In this document: positions 35,575 through 43,936 of the stretch, piece by piece | Layout of the letters: every line of letters starts with the position of its first letter | How positions within the stretch are numbered: position 1 is the first letter of the stretch | Assembly: GCF_003028855.1 (NCBI RefSeq) | Contig: NZ_CP028324.1 | Span: 1,240,001 to 1,304,000 of the forward strand | Length of the DNA stretch: 64,000 bases | From: Pseudoduganella armeniaca | GTDB lineage: Bacteria > Pseudomonadota > Gammaproteobacteria > Burkholderiales > Burkholderiaceae_D | Direction: 5' to 3' | The notes under the pieces: model-generated | Databases searched by the model: none | Told to the model about the DNA's origin: nothing | The model's input: the letters and a program-made list of their open reading frames with translations, nothing else | Translations under genes and position numbers: made by a program

Positions 35575-37886
35575 TGAACACTATCAATAAGAAGCTTCTT
35601 GCAACGATCGCCGTCTGCGCGGCACTCGCCGGGTGTGCCGCGCAGTCGCACCACCGTGACGGCATCGCGGCCCTGGAGCGCCAGGATTTCCCCGTCGCCG
35701 TCAGTGAGCTGGCCCAGGCCACGCAACTGAAACCGGACAGCATCGAATACCGGCGCGACTGGCTGCGCGCGCGCGAGAACGCCACGGCCAAGCTGCTGCA
35801 GAACGCCGGCGCCGCCATCGCGCGCGGCGATCGGGGTGCGGCGCAGCAGGCCTATGAGGCGGTGTTGAAATACGACGCGGACAATGCGCGCGCCCGCGCC
35901 GGTTTGGACAACCTGGCCGCCATGGTGCGCGCGGACGAGGAGGTGGCCGCGGCGCGTGACGCCATCAAGGCAGGTGACGTGACGCGCGCGGCGGAACTGC
36001 TGGCCAGCGCCTTGAAGCGCGTGCCGGCGCAGCCGGAGGCGCTGAAGCTGCGTGCCGAGCTCGATGCCACGCAGGGGCGCACCAGCATGAGCGCTCCCAA
36101 CCTGGGCGCGGCCTACCGCAAACCCATCAACCTTGAGTTTCGCGACGCCAGCCTGAAGATCGTGTTCGACGCGCTGTCCCGCACCACCGGGATCAATTTC
36201 ATCTTCGACCGCGACGTCAAGCCCGACCAGCGCACCACCGTGTTCCTGAAGCAGACCGCCCTGGACGATGCGATCGACGTGATCCTGTCGACCGGCCAGC
36301 TGGAGAAGAAGGTGCTCAATGCCAGCAGCGTGCTGATTTATCCGAACACGCCGGCCAAGCTGAAGGAATACCAGGATCTGGTCGTGCGCGCGTTCTACAT
36401 GGCGAACATCGAGGCCAAGCAGGCGGCCAACATGCTGAAGACGGTCCTGAAGCTGAAGGACATCTACGTCGACGACAAATACAATATGCTGGTGCTGCGC
36501 GAGACGCCGGAGACGATCTCGCTGGCGGAGCGGCTGATCCGCCTGCAGGACCTGGAAGAGCCGGAAGTGATGCTGGAAGTGGAGGTGTTGGAAATTAACC
36601 GCACCCGCCTGCTGAACGCTGGCGTGCAGTGGAACAGCCAGCTGACGATCACGCCACTGGGCACGACCAGCTCCGTGCCCGTCAATGGCACGTCCACGTC
36701 GGCGATGAAGCTGAGCGACCTGCGCAACCTGAACTCCACTCAGATCGGCATCACGGTTCCCAGCGCCACCATCAATCTGCAGCGCACCGTGGGCGACGCC
36801 AACCTGCTGGCCAATCCGCGCATCCGCGTGCGCGACCGCGAGAAGGCCAAGATCATGATCGGCGACAAGGTGCCGGTCGTGACCACCACCAGCACCAATA
36901 CCTTCGTCACCGAGAACATCCAGTACCTGGACGTGGGCCTGAAGCTGGAAGTGGAGCCGGACATCCACCTGCGCGACGAGATCGGCCTGAAGATCGGGCT
37001 GGAGGTCAGTTCGCTGGTGTCGTCCGTGAAGACCAACAACGGCTCGGCGGCGTACCAGATCGGCACGCGCAACGTGAACACGGCGCTGCGCCTGAAGGAC
37101 GGCGAAACGCAAGTGCTGGCGGGCCTGATCAGCGACGAGGACCGGGCCTCGGGCAACCGTATTCCGCTGCTGGGCGACTTCCCCATCCTGGGCCGGCTGT
37201 TCGGCAGCCAGAGCGATTCCACCCAGAAGACGGAGGTGGTGCTGTCGATCACACCGCACCTGATCCGCAATATCGCCCGGCGCGATCCGGCCCAGGAAAC
37301 GTTCTGGTCGGGCACCGAGCTGACGCTGCGCGACCGCCCGCTGCAGTTGCGTACCGTCGATGCCGCCGGCAATGCCGGCAATGCCGCCAGCGCTGCGCCG
37401 GGCCAGGCTGCGGCGCCGACTGGCGCTCCAGCGCCGGCAGGGGATGCGACCGTCACGCCGGCCAGCGGCCCGGATGCGCCGAAGTTCGCGTGGAGCGGCC
37501 CGGCCAGCGTCAAGGCCGGCGAGACGGTTACGTTGAAGCTCAATATGGACAGCCCGAAGGCGCTGCGCGCCGCTTCGCTGCAGCTGGGCTTCAACCCGGC
37601 CGAATTCGACATCGTGTCGATCGACGACGGCGGCTACTTCAGCCAGGGCGGCAAGGGCGCGTTCAGCAAGTCGGTCGATGCGGCCAGCGGCCGTGCGTCC
37701 GTCGGCTTCAGCAACGATGGCGGTGAGGCCAAGGGCGACGGGGCGGTGCTGAGCGTGACGTTGCGTGCCCGTACCGCCGCGCCGGAAGCGCAGGTCAGCC
37801 TGATCGCGATGACGCCAATCGGCGCCAGCACCGCCGTCTCCCGCCCGGCGCTGCCGGCAGGGCACCGGATTCCGATCACGCCATGA
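35574..37886 (+). CDS. gspD: Secretin with N-terminal TPR and C-terminal cohesin-like domain
   Basis: A 770-residue outer-membrane channel subunit with an unusual plan. Residues 1-20 are a lipoprotein signal (ALAGC). About 25-150 are TPR-like helices (DGIAALERQDFPVAVSELAQA...). STN/secretin N domains follow (INLEFRDASLKIVFDALSRTTG, AFYMANIEAKQAANMLK), then the secretin core (ANPRIRVRDREKAKIMIGDKVP, IPLLGDFPILGRLFG, KTEVVLSITPHLIR). After a Gly/Ala/Pro linker, residues about 637-755 look like a cohesin: SVKAGETVTLKLNM, LQLGFNPAEFDIVSIDDG and GDGAVLSVTLRAR. Cohesin domains bind dockerin modules or the surface; this fusion is rare and could gate or dock substrates. Confidence 0.88.
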   Translation: MNTINKKLLATIAVCAALAGCAAQSHHRDGIAALERQDFPVAVSELAQATQLKPDSIEYRRDWLRARENATAKLLQNAGAAIARGDRGAAQQAYEAVLKYDADNARARAGLDNLAAMVRADEEVAAARDAIKAGDVTRAAELLASALKRVPAQPEALKLRAELDATQGRTSMSAPNLGAAYRKPINLEFRDASLKIVFDALSRTTGINFIFDRDVKPDQRTTVFLKQTALDDAIDVILSTGQLEKKVLNASSVLIYPNTPAKLKEYQDLVVRAFYMANIEAKQAANMLKTVLKLKDIYVDDKYNMLVLRETPETISLAERLIRLQDLEEPEVMLEVEVLEINRTRLLNAGVQWNSQLTITPLGTTSSVPVNGTSTSAMKLSDLRNLNSTQIGITVPSATINLQRTVGDANLLANPRIRVRDREKAKIMIGDKVPVVTTTSTNTFVTENIQYLDVGLKLEVEPDIHLRDEIGLKIGLEVSSLVSSVKTNNGSAAYQIGTRNVNTALRLKDGETQVLAGLISDEDRASGNRIPLLGDFPILGRLFGSQSDSTQKTEVVLSITPHLIRNIARRDPAQETFWSGTELTLRDRPLQLRTVDAAGNAGNAASAAPGQAAAPTGAPAPAGDATVTPASGPDAPKFAWSGPASVKAGETVTLKLNMDSPKALRAASLQLGFNPAEFDIVSIDDGGYFSQGGKGAFSKSVDAASGRASVGFSNDGGEAKGDGAVLSVTLRARTAAPEAQVSLIAMTPIGASTAVSRPALPAGHRIPITP

Positions 37887-38374
37887 TCGCGCTGCCAGCG
37901 CCGCGGCGCGCCCGCGGCTTCAGCCTGATCGAATTGCTGGCTGCCGCCGTCATCCTGGGCATCCTCGCCACGGTGGCCGTGCCGGTCATCGAGACGACGA
38001 TGCGGCGCGAGCGCGAGCAGCAACTGCGCGTTGCCCTGCGCGACATCCGCCAGGCCATCGATGCGTACAAACGTGCCGTCGACGCCGGCAGGATCGAAGT
38101 CGCGGCGGACGATTCGGGCTACCCGCCGACGCTGACCGACCTGGTTGCCGGCGTACCGGACAAACAGGCCGGCCACGGGCGCCAGCTGGTCTTCCTGCGC
38201 CGCATTCCGCGTGACCCGTTCGAAGCCGACAGGTCGGTCACGGCGATCGACAGCTGGGGCAAGCGCAGCTACCGCTCCACGGCCGCCGCGCCGGCCGCGG
38301 GGGACGACGTCTTCGACGTGTATTCGAAATCGGCGCAGAAGGGCCTGAATGGCGTGCCCTACAGGGAGTGGTAA
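37883..38374 (+). CDS. Type II secretion pseudopilin (GspG-like), first of four
   Basis: 163 residues with a prepilin cleavage site RGFSLIELLAA after a short basic leader of 12 residues, Glu5 present, then the hydrophobic helix AAVILGILATVAVPVIETTM. The head contains YPPTLTDLVAGVPD and FLRRIPRDPFEA, typical of GspG-class pseudopilins. Overlaps the secretin stop by four bases. Needs a prepilin peptidase encoded elsewhere; none is in the operon. Confidence 0.85.
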   Translation: MIALPAPRRARGFSLIELLAAAVILGILATVAVPVIETTMRREREQQLRVALRDIRQAIDAYKRAVDAGRIEVAADDSGYPPTLTDLVAGVPDKQAGHGRQLVFLRRIPRDPFEADRSVTAIDSWGKRSYRSTAAAPAAGDDVFDVYSKSAQKGLNGVPYREW

Positions 38375-38376
38375 GC

Positions 38377-38748
38377 ATGCGTCAACGAGGCTTCACGCTG
38401 ATCGAGCTGCTGGTGACCATGGCCATTCTCGGCCTCCTCGTCGCCGTTGCCGCGCCGCGCTATTTCGGCAACATGGACCGGGCCAAGGAGGACGTGCTGC
38501 GCGAGGACTTGTACATCATGCGCGACGCGATCGACAAGTTCTATGCGGACCGGGCCCGCTACCCCGACACGCTCGACGAGCTGGTGACGGAGCGTTACTT
38601 GCGCAAGATGCCGGTCGATCCGTTCACCCAGAGCCCGCGCAGCTGGGTGGCGCTGCCGCCAGCCGATCCCGCGCTGGGCGTGGTGGCGGACGTGCACAGC
38701 GGCGCGCCCAACAAAGGGCGCGACGGCACCTGGCTGAAGGACTGGTGA
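38377..38748 (+). CDS. Type II secretion pseudopilin, second of four
   Basis: 123 residues from the ATG at 38377, two bases after the previous stop. Very short leader MRQRG, then FTLIELLVTMAILGLLVAVAAP with Glu5. The head has YPDTLDELVTERYLRKMPVDPFT, a GspG-class motif set, and ends in DGTWLKDW. No calcium-site tail of the classic GspG is evident. Confidence 0.85.
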   Translation: MRQRGFTLIELLVTMAILGLLVAVAAPRYFGNMDRAKEDVLREDLYIMRDAIDKFYADRARYPDTLDELVTERYLRKMPVDPFTQSPRSWVALPPADPALGVVADVHSGAPNKGRDGTWLKDW

Positions 38749-39218
38749 TGCGGCGCCAGGCCGGTTTCAGCTATGTCGTCGTCATGTTCCTGATCGCCGT
38801 GCTGTCGATCGTGTCGGTACGCGCGCTGGAAAACACCGGGATGACGGAACGGCGCCACCTGGAGGAAGAGCTGATGTGGCGCGGCATGGCTTACCGGGAG
38901 GCGATCCGCCAGTACTATCGCGGCGGACCGGGCTCCGCGAACAGCTACCCCGTCACGCTGGAGCAATTGCTGTACGACGAGCGCCTGACCCGGCCGACCC
39001 GGCCCTTGCGCAAGCTGTATCGCGACCCGATGACCCGGCTGGGCGAGTGGGGCCTCATACGCAACGAAGGCGGCGCGGTCATCGGCGTGTACTCGCTCTC
39101 GCCGGCCAAGCCGCTGAAGCGGGCCGGGTTCCCGCCCGAGCTGGCCACCTTCGCCAACGCTCAGCACTACAGCGACTGGAAATTCGTGTATCAACCCGCT
39201 CAGGAGCACAGCAATTGA
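38748..39218 (+). CDS. Divergent pseudopilin-like protein lacking Glu5
   Basis: 156 residues, start overlapping the previous stop by one base. The N-terminus MRRQAGFSYVVVMFLIAVLSIVSV keeps the basic leader, Gly-Phe cleavage site and hydrophobic helix, but the residue at +5 is Val rather than Glu. The remainder (ERRHLEEELMWRGMAYREAIRQYYRG) has the WRGxAYRxAI pattern seen in minor pseudopilin-like proteins of T2SS-related operons. Loss of Glu5 is typical of GspK-type tip pilins that cap the fibre. Probably a tip or priming subunit; inferred. Confidence 0.7.
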   Translation: MRRQAGFSYVVVMFLIAVLSIVSVRALENTGMTERRHLEEELMWRGMAYREAIRQYYRGGPGSANSYPVTLEQLLYDERLTRPTRPLRKLYRDPMTRLGEWGLIRNEGGAVIGVYSLSPAKPLKRAGFPPELATFANAQHYSDWKFVYQPAQEHSN

Positions 39219-39649
39219 ATACCAATCCGCCGCCGCGGCGCCAGCGGGGCTTCACGCTGCTCGAGCTGCTGGTCGTTATCGTCATCATCGGCCTCCTGGC
39301 TGCGTTCGTGGCACCGAAGTACTTCAATCAGATCGGCCGCTCGAAGACCCAGATCGCCAAGGCGCAGATCGAATCGTTCGAGAAGGGGCTGGACCAGTTT
39401 CGCATCGACACCGGCCACTATCCGTCCCAGGAAGGCGGCCTGGTGGCGCTGTTCGTCCAGCCGGCGAACGAACCGAACTGGCATGGACCGTACCTGAAGA
39501 AGGGCATTCCGGTCGACCCATGGGGGCACGCCTATATATATAAGCTGCCCGGCAGCGATACGAGCCGCGAGTACGACGTGGTGTCTTATGGCGGCGATGG
39601 ACAACAGGGCGGGGCCGGCGAAGACGCCGACGTCGTCAGCTGGAACTGA
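39215..39649 (+). CDS. gspG: Major pseudopilin GspG
   Basis: 144 residues from a TTG start that overlaps the previous stop (TTGA), with AGGAG (39202-39206) at the right distance. Leader of 11 residues then RGFTLLELLVVIVIIGLLAAFVAP with Glu5. The head is a full GspG: YFNQIGRSKTQIAKAQIESF, LDQFRIDTGHYPSQEGGLVAL, GPYLKKGIPVDPWGHAYIYK and a late SYGGDGQQGGAGEDAD that matches the calcium-binding end. Of the four pilin-like genes here it is the closest to classical T2SS GspG. Confidence 0.93.
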   Translation: MNTNPPPRRQRGFTLLELLVVIVIIGLLAAFVAPKYFNQIGRSKTQIAKAQIESFEKGLDQFRIDTGHYPSQEGGLVALFVQPANEPNWHGPYLKKGIPVDPWGHAYIYKLPGSDTSREYDVVSYGGDGQQGGAGEDADVVSWN

Positions 39650-39657
39650 CGGCCACC

Positions 39658-40836
39658 ATGCGATTCCGTGTCAAGGTATTGACGCCGGCGATGGCCGTCG
39701 AGGAAGTCGTGGTCGAGGCGGCAACCGAGGACGAGGCACGCCGGCTGGTGGCGAACAACGGCGGCCGGGTCATCGGCCTGCGCGCCATTGGCGGCTGGTC
39801 GGGGGCGCGGAAAAACACCTTCAACCTGTCGGTGTTCAACCAGCAGATGCACTCGCTGCTGGAAGCGGGGCAGACGGTGGTCGACGCCGTGGAGGTGTTG
39901 ACCCACAACGACCGCCGTGCCGGCAACCGGGCGATCTACGAGGTGCTGCTGCGCGAGCTGCAGCAGGGCAATCAGCTGTCCGATGCGATGGCGACGCTGC
40001 CTTCCGTGTTCCCGACGTTGTACGTGGCGATGGTCCGCTCGTCCGAGACCACGGGCACGGTGCGCGCGTCGATCAACCGCTACATGCTGTACCAGCGCCA
40101 GGTCGACGAGATCCGGGCCAAGCTGGCTGCTGCTGCCACGTATCCGGCCGTCCTGTTGGGCGTGGGCTTCCTGGTGATCGCTTTCCTGATGCTGTACGTG
40201 CTGCCACGCTTCTCCGCCGTCTACGAGGAGACCGGTTCGATGCGCAACGGCAGCGCCGGTTTCGTCCAGTGGTGGGGTGCCTTCGTGCGCGACAACGAAC
40301 TCCTGGCCTGGGGTGGCATGGCCGCCTTCCTGGCCATGCTGACCACGCTGGTGGTGCATCCCGCCGTGCGCGGCGCTGCCTACCGGCGCATCCTGGCACT
40401 GCCATGGCTGGGCGAACGGATTCAGGTCATGCAGCTCGGCCGGCTGTACCGCACGCTCGGCATGTTGCTGACCAGTGGCCTGAGCGTGCTGCCGGCGATG
40501 CGGATGACCCGGGCCTCGTTGCCGCTGGCGATGCATGGCGACCTCGATCGTGCCATCCGCAGCGTGAGTGAAGGTATTCCGTTGTCGGTGGCGATGAGCG
40601 AGAACAACCTGACGACCGAGGTGGCGGTGCGCTTGCTGGGTGCGGGCGAGTCCTCCGGCAACCTCGACGAGATGATGGGCCGGACGGCCGATTTCTACGA
40701 CCAGGAAACGGCGATCTGGATCGATACCGCCGGGCGCCTCATCGAGCCGGCGCTGATGCTGGGCATCGGCCTGGTGGTCGGCGCCATCGTGCTGATGTTG
40801 TATAGCCCGATCTTCGACTTGGCCAATATTGTGTAA
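39658..40836 (+). CDS. gspF: GspF/PilC-type inner membrane platform protein
   Basis: 392 residues with two T2SSF domains, each a helical bundle followed by membrane helices: FNQQMHSLLEAGQTVVDAVEVL and LGRLYRTLGMLLTSGLSVLPAM, with GAGESSGNLDEMM before the last segments and a C-terminal LMLGIGLVVGAIVLMLYSPIF. It forms the membrane base on which the pseudopilus is built and contacts the ATPase. Located between GspG and GspE as in many T2SS-like operons. Confidence 0.93.
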   Translation: MRFRVKVLTPAMAVEEVVVEAATEDEARRLVANNGGRVIGLRAIGGWSGARKNTFNLSVFNQQMHSLLEAGQTVVDAVEVLTHNDRRAGNRAIYEVLLRELQQGNQLSDAMATLPSVFPTLYVAMVRSSETTGTVRASINRYMLYQRQVDEIRAKLAAAATYPAVLLGVGFLVIAFLMLYVLPRFSAVYEETGSMRNGSAGFVQWWGAFVRDNELLAWGGMAAFLAMLTTLVVHPAVRGAAYRRILALPWLGERIQVMQLGRLYRTLGMLLTSGLSVLPAMRMTRASLPLAMHGDLDRAIRSVSEGIPLSVAMSENNLTTEVAVRLLGAGESSGNLDEMMGRTADFYDQETAIWIDTAGRLIEPALMLGIGLVVGAIVLMLYSPIFDLANIV

Positions 40837-40843
40837 AGCGACC

Positions 40844-42490
40844 ATGGAAATAACTCTGCAAGAACTCGTCGCGGCAGCCGACGACAGCCGCCCGGCGGCC
40901 TGGCTGGCGACGTTGGCAAACAGGAGCGGCCGCGCAGCAGCGGACACGCTGCGCCAGGTGGCCGACCTGCTGGCCTATCCCGTCATGGCGGCGGCCGACG
41001 TGGCGGCGCTCACGCCCCTGTTCGACCGCTTCGACTACACGGCCATGGCCGAGCGCCTGCTGATCGTGGCCGAAGGCGAAGACGGGCAACTGCTCGCGGT
41101 GCTGGGCCATCCGCTGCGGCCCGGCCTCGGCGTCTGGCTGGCCGACCGCCATATCGGCGAGTTGCGCATCGCCGATCCGCAAGTCGTGCTGGCGGCCCTT
41201 GAATCCCACGAGGCGGCGCTCAGCGCCGTGGCCGATGCGGTCGGCGAGGAAGCCGTGGGCGAAGCCGAGCGCGACGCGAGCGGCGACCTGACGTTCACGT
41301 CGATCCAGGGCGAAACCAGTCCGGCCGTACGCCTGATCAATTCCACCGTGTTCGACGCGCTGCGGCTGGAGGCGAGCGACATCCACCTGGAATCGCTGCC
41401 GCAGGGATTGCTGATCAAGTTCCGCATCGACGGCGTGCTCAATCGCATCGCCATGGTCAACAACCCGGCGCTGGGCGAGCAGGCGATCGCCCGCATCAAG
41501 GTGCTGGCCGACCTGGACATCGGCGAGAAGCGCATCCCGCAAGATGGCCGCTTCCGCGTCGCCTCGAAAGGGCGCGACATCGATATCCGCGTGTCGATCA
41601 TGCCTAGCATCCACGGCGAGGATGCCGTGCTGCGGGTGCTCGACAAGAAGGCGCTGATGGACAGCGTGCAGCGGCTGACGCTGGACTCGCTCGGCTACGA
41701 CAGCCGCACGATTACCTTGTTGCGCCGGCTGGCGGCCGAGCCCTACGGCATGATGCTCGTGACGGGTCCCACGGGCAGCGGCAAGACCACCACCCTGTAC
41801 GCGGCACTGACCGAGATCAATCACGGCGCGGACAAGGTGATTACCATCGAAGACCCCGTCGAGTACCAATTGCCCGGGGTGCTGCAGATCCCCGTCAACG
41901 AAAAGAAGGGCCTGACTTTCGCGGTCGGCCTGCGCTCGATCCTGCGCCATGACCCGGACAAGATCCTGGTCGGCGAGATCCGTGACCCGGAGACGGCGCA
42001 GATCGCCGTGCAGTCGGCCCTGACCGGCCACATGGTGTTTACGTCGGTTCACGCCAACAATACCTTCGACGTGATCGGCCGCTTCATGCACATGGGCGTC
42101 GATCCCTATAATTTCGTGTCGTCGCTGACCGGCGTGGTGGCGCAGCGCCTGCTGCGGCAGAATTGCCCGCACTGCAGCGAGCCGGTCGAGATCGGTCCTG
42201 AGCTGCTGCTGGAATCGGGTGTCCATGATCCGCACAATTACGCGTTCAAGGCGGGCCGCGGCTGCAGCCATTGCCGCCATACGGGCTACCGCGGTCGCCG
42301 CGCGATCGCGGAGGTGCTGCGCCTGACCGATGAGATACGAGAGATGATCGTCGCCCGCGCGTCGATCCGCAGCCTGAAGGAGCAGGCGCGCGTCCAGGGG
42401 ACGCGCTTCCTGCGCGACGTCGCGCTGGACCTGGTGCGCGAAGGCCATACCACGCTACAGGAGGTGAATCGTGTTACGTTTGTGGCGTAG
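40844..42490 (+). CDS. gspE: GspE/PilB-type assembly ATPase
   Basis: 548 residues from the ATG at 40844. An N-terminal region of about 140 residues is followed by the N2 domain and the motor: Walker A GPTGSGKTTT (308-317), Asp box ITIEDPVEYQLPGV, Walker B ILVGEIRDPETAQIA, His box TGHMVFTSVHANN, and the zinc-binding tetracysteine segment (CPHC...CSHCRHTGYRGR). All catalytic parts are intact. It drives pseudopilus assembly from the cytoplasm. Overlaps the next gene by 20 bases. Confidence 0.95.
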   Translation: MEITLQELVAAADDSRPAAWLATLANRSGRAAADTLRQVADLLAYPVMAAADVAALTPLFDRFDYTAMAERLLIVAEGEDGQLLAVLGHPLRPGLGVWLADRHIGELRIADPQVVLAALESHEAALSAVADAVGEEAVGEAERDASGDLTFTSIQGETSPAVRLINSTVFDALRLEASDIHLESLPQGLLIKFRIDGVLNRIAMVNNPALGEQAIARIKVLADLDIGEKRIPQDGRFRVASKGRDIDIRVSIMPSIHGEDAVLRVLDKKALMDSVQRLTLDSLGYDSRTITLLRRLAAEPYGMMLVTGPTGSGKTTTLYAALTEINHGADKVITIEDPVEYQLPGVLQIPVNEKKGLTFAVGLRSILRHDPDKILVGEIRDPETAQIAVQSALTGHMVFTSVHANNTFDVIGRFMHMGVDPYNFVSSLTGVVAQRLLRQNCPHCSEPVEIGPELLLESGVHDPHNYAFKAGRGCSHCRHTGYRGRRAIAEVLRLTDEIREMIVARASIRSLKEQARVQGTRFLRDVALDLVREGHTTLQEVNRVTFVA

Positions 42491-43259
42491 GCACATGCGG
42501 GCCGGGTTGTTTCCAGGAGCCCTGTGGATCCGTCAGGGCGGCACCGAAGTGGCGCTGCCGACGGCGGAGGACGGCGGCATGCCAGGCTTGATGCCATCGC
42601 TCGACGTGCTGGTGGCAAGCTGCCGGCGCGGCGGCGGTGCCGGCGCCGGCGTCGACCTGCTCGTATCGGATAGCATCGCGCGCAACGTGATGCTGCCCTG
42701 GCAGGAAGCGCCACTGACGCCGGTCCAGGAGCACGCCTACGCGCAAGCCTGCCTGGAGCGCGCGGGAGTGGATCTGGCGGCGGGGTGGACGCTTCATAGT
42801 GGCTTCCGGCACTACGGTCAGGTCGGACTGGCCGTCGCCGTGCCGACCGCCTGGCTGGACGACGCGCGCGGTCGCTTCGCGGCAGCGGGATTGCGGCTGC
42901 GCCGCGTTACGCCGGTCACGGCGGCCGCATACTGGGCCACGCCCGGCGGCATCGGCCGGGCGCCGGGGCTGTTGCTGCTTGCCGAGCCAGGGCGGATCAC
43001 GGCCGTGCAGCAGCAGGGCGGCCGCTTTTCCGGACTGGACGTCGAACCCGCCGGCGCCGACCCGGCACTCGCGCTGCGGCGCCTGCTCAACCGGACTCGC
43101 GCCGCGGGACTGGCTCTGGCTGGGCTGCCCGTGGCTGAAACGCCCGTGACGGTACAGCTATGGCAGGCGCGGCCCGGCTTGATCGACCGCGCGCTCCTGG
43201 CGCGGGAGCTTCCCGCGGCCCGCATTCGTGAACTGGCACCTGGCGCATGGAGCAAATGA
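42471..43259 (+). CDS. GspL/PilM-like cytoplasmic protein
   Basis: 262 residues from a GTG start with an ideal AGGAGG (42459-42464). It reads as the divergent actin-like cytoplasmic half of GspL/PilM: LDVLVASC, VDLLVSDSIARNVMLPW (the GspL LSDRxVRxxxLPW motif), LHSGFRHYGQVGLAVAVPTAWL and a later GRITAVQQQGGRF. There is no transmembrane helix, so it resembles PilM more than full GspL. It likely links the ATPase to the membrane proteins. Identification is by motif and position. Confidence 0.65.
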   Translation: MLRLWRRHMRAGLFPGALWIRQGGTEVALPTAEDGGMPGLMPSLDVLVASCRRGGGAGAGVDLLVSDSIARNVMLPWQEAPLTPVQEHAYAQACLERAGVDLAAGWTLHSGFRHYGQVGLAVAVPTAWLDDARGRFAAAGLRLRRVTPVTAAAYWATPGGIGRAPGLLLLAEPGRITAVQQQGGRFSGLDVEPAGADPALALRRLLNRTRAAGLALAGLPVAETPVTVQLWQARPGLIDRALLARELPAARIRELAPGAWSK

Positions 43260-43771
43260 TGCGACGCACCGAAGATTTGCTGGCCCCGCGTCCGCGTCAC
43301 CGCGCGTTGGCGTGGCTGCTGGCGGGTGCCCTCGCCGCTGCCGCCGTCCAGGTTGCGGCCGATGCCTGGAGCCAGCTCCAGCTGGCGGACCACGAGCGCA
43401 CCGTGCTGGAGCGGCTGCGTGTGGCTGCGCACCGGCCGCCCCCGGCCGCCCCGTCGCGAGAGGAAAAGGACCAGGCCAAGCGCTGGGCCGCCCTGCAAGT
43501 GGAGCGCGGCTTCCGCTGGTATCCGGTGTTCCAGGGGCTGGAAAAGGCCAGCAGCGACGACATCGAATTGCTGGAGTTCGCACCGGATAAGGTAAATCGT
43601 ACCTTCGTGCTGCATGGCGAAGCGCGCGACGTCTCTGCGCTCCTGGCATATGTTGCGCAACTGTCGGCCCAGCCGGCCTTCGTCGACGTCTACCTGTCGC
43701 ACCAGAAGGTCACCCGGCGCGATGCGCTGGCGACGCAGGCCTTTGAGATCCGGGGCCGGGTGCGCGACTGA
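43247..43771 (+). CDS. PilN-like inner membrane protein, last gene of the operon
   Basis: 174 residues (ATG at 43247; 43256 also possible): a basic start, one membrane helix (about 20-38), then a coiled region and a ferredoxin-like end (IELLEFAPDKVNRTFVLHGEARDVSALLAYVAQLSAQPAFVDVYLSHQKV). This is the PilN/GspL-C layout; with the previous gene it would rebuild a split GspL. It overlaps the GspL/PilM-like gene by 13 bases. With it the operon has PilM-, N-, O- and P-like parts, secretin, four pilin-like proteins, F and E, but no prepilin peptidase. Confidence 0.65.
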   Translation: MEQMMRRTEDLLAPRPRHRALAWLLAGALAAAAVQVAADAWSQLQLADHERTVLERLRVAAHRPPPAAPSREEKDQAKRWAALQVERGFRWYPVFQGLEKASSDDIELLEFAPDKVNRTFVLHGEARDVSALLAYVAQLSAQPAFVDVYLSHQKVTRRDALATQAFEIRGRVRD

Positions 43772-43846
43772 GCGTACCCAGCGCCACGGCGCCCAGTACG
43801 AGGGCGCCTCGGTCCTCGCGGCTGCGTCGTCATTGTCCAGTGGCAT
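43769..43846 (-). pseudogene. Truncated 5' end of a minus-strand gene
   Basis: On the minus strand a strong GGGAGG (43855-43860) precedes an ATG at 43846 by 8 bases and opens a frame that starts MPLDNDDAAARTEAPSYWAP. After about 25 codons it runs into the antisense of the operon's last gene, where it loses any protein-like character. It looks like the start of a gene, just downstream of and on the same strand as the nucleotidyltransferase, whose remainder was removed or displaced. It could still be a chance frame. Confidence 0.4.
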
Positions 43847-43888
43847 CGCAGCTTCCTCCCGACTGTCTCGGCACCGCGGCAGCGCCTG

Positions 43889-43936
43889 CGCTACTCCGGC
43901 ACCTCCGCGCTGCGCCATGCAGCCGGTGCCGGCAGC
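43889..43936. repeat. 48-bp direct repeat, right copy
   Basis: Covers the last 46 bases of the nucleotidyltransferase gene and 2 bases beyond it; 47 of 48 bases match 22134-22181 in the same orientation. Repeats at gene 3' ends are a mark of island integration; a chance spread of a small repeat is the alternative. Confidence 0.85.
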
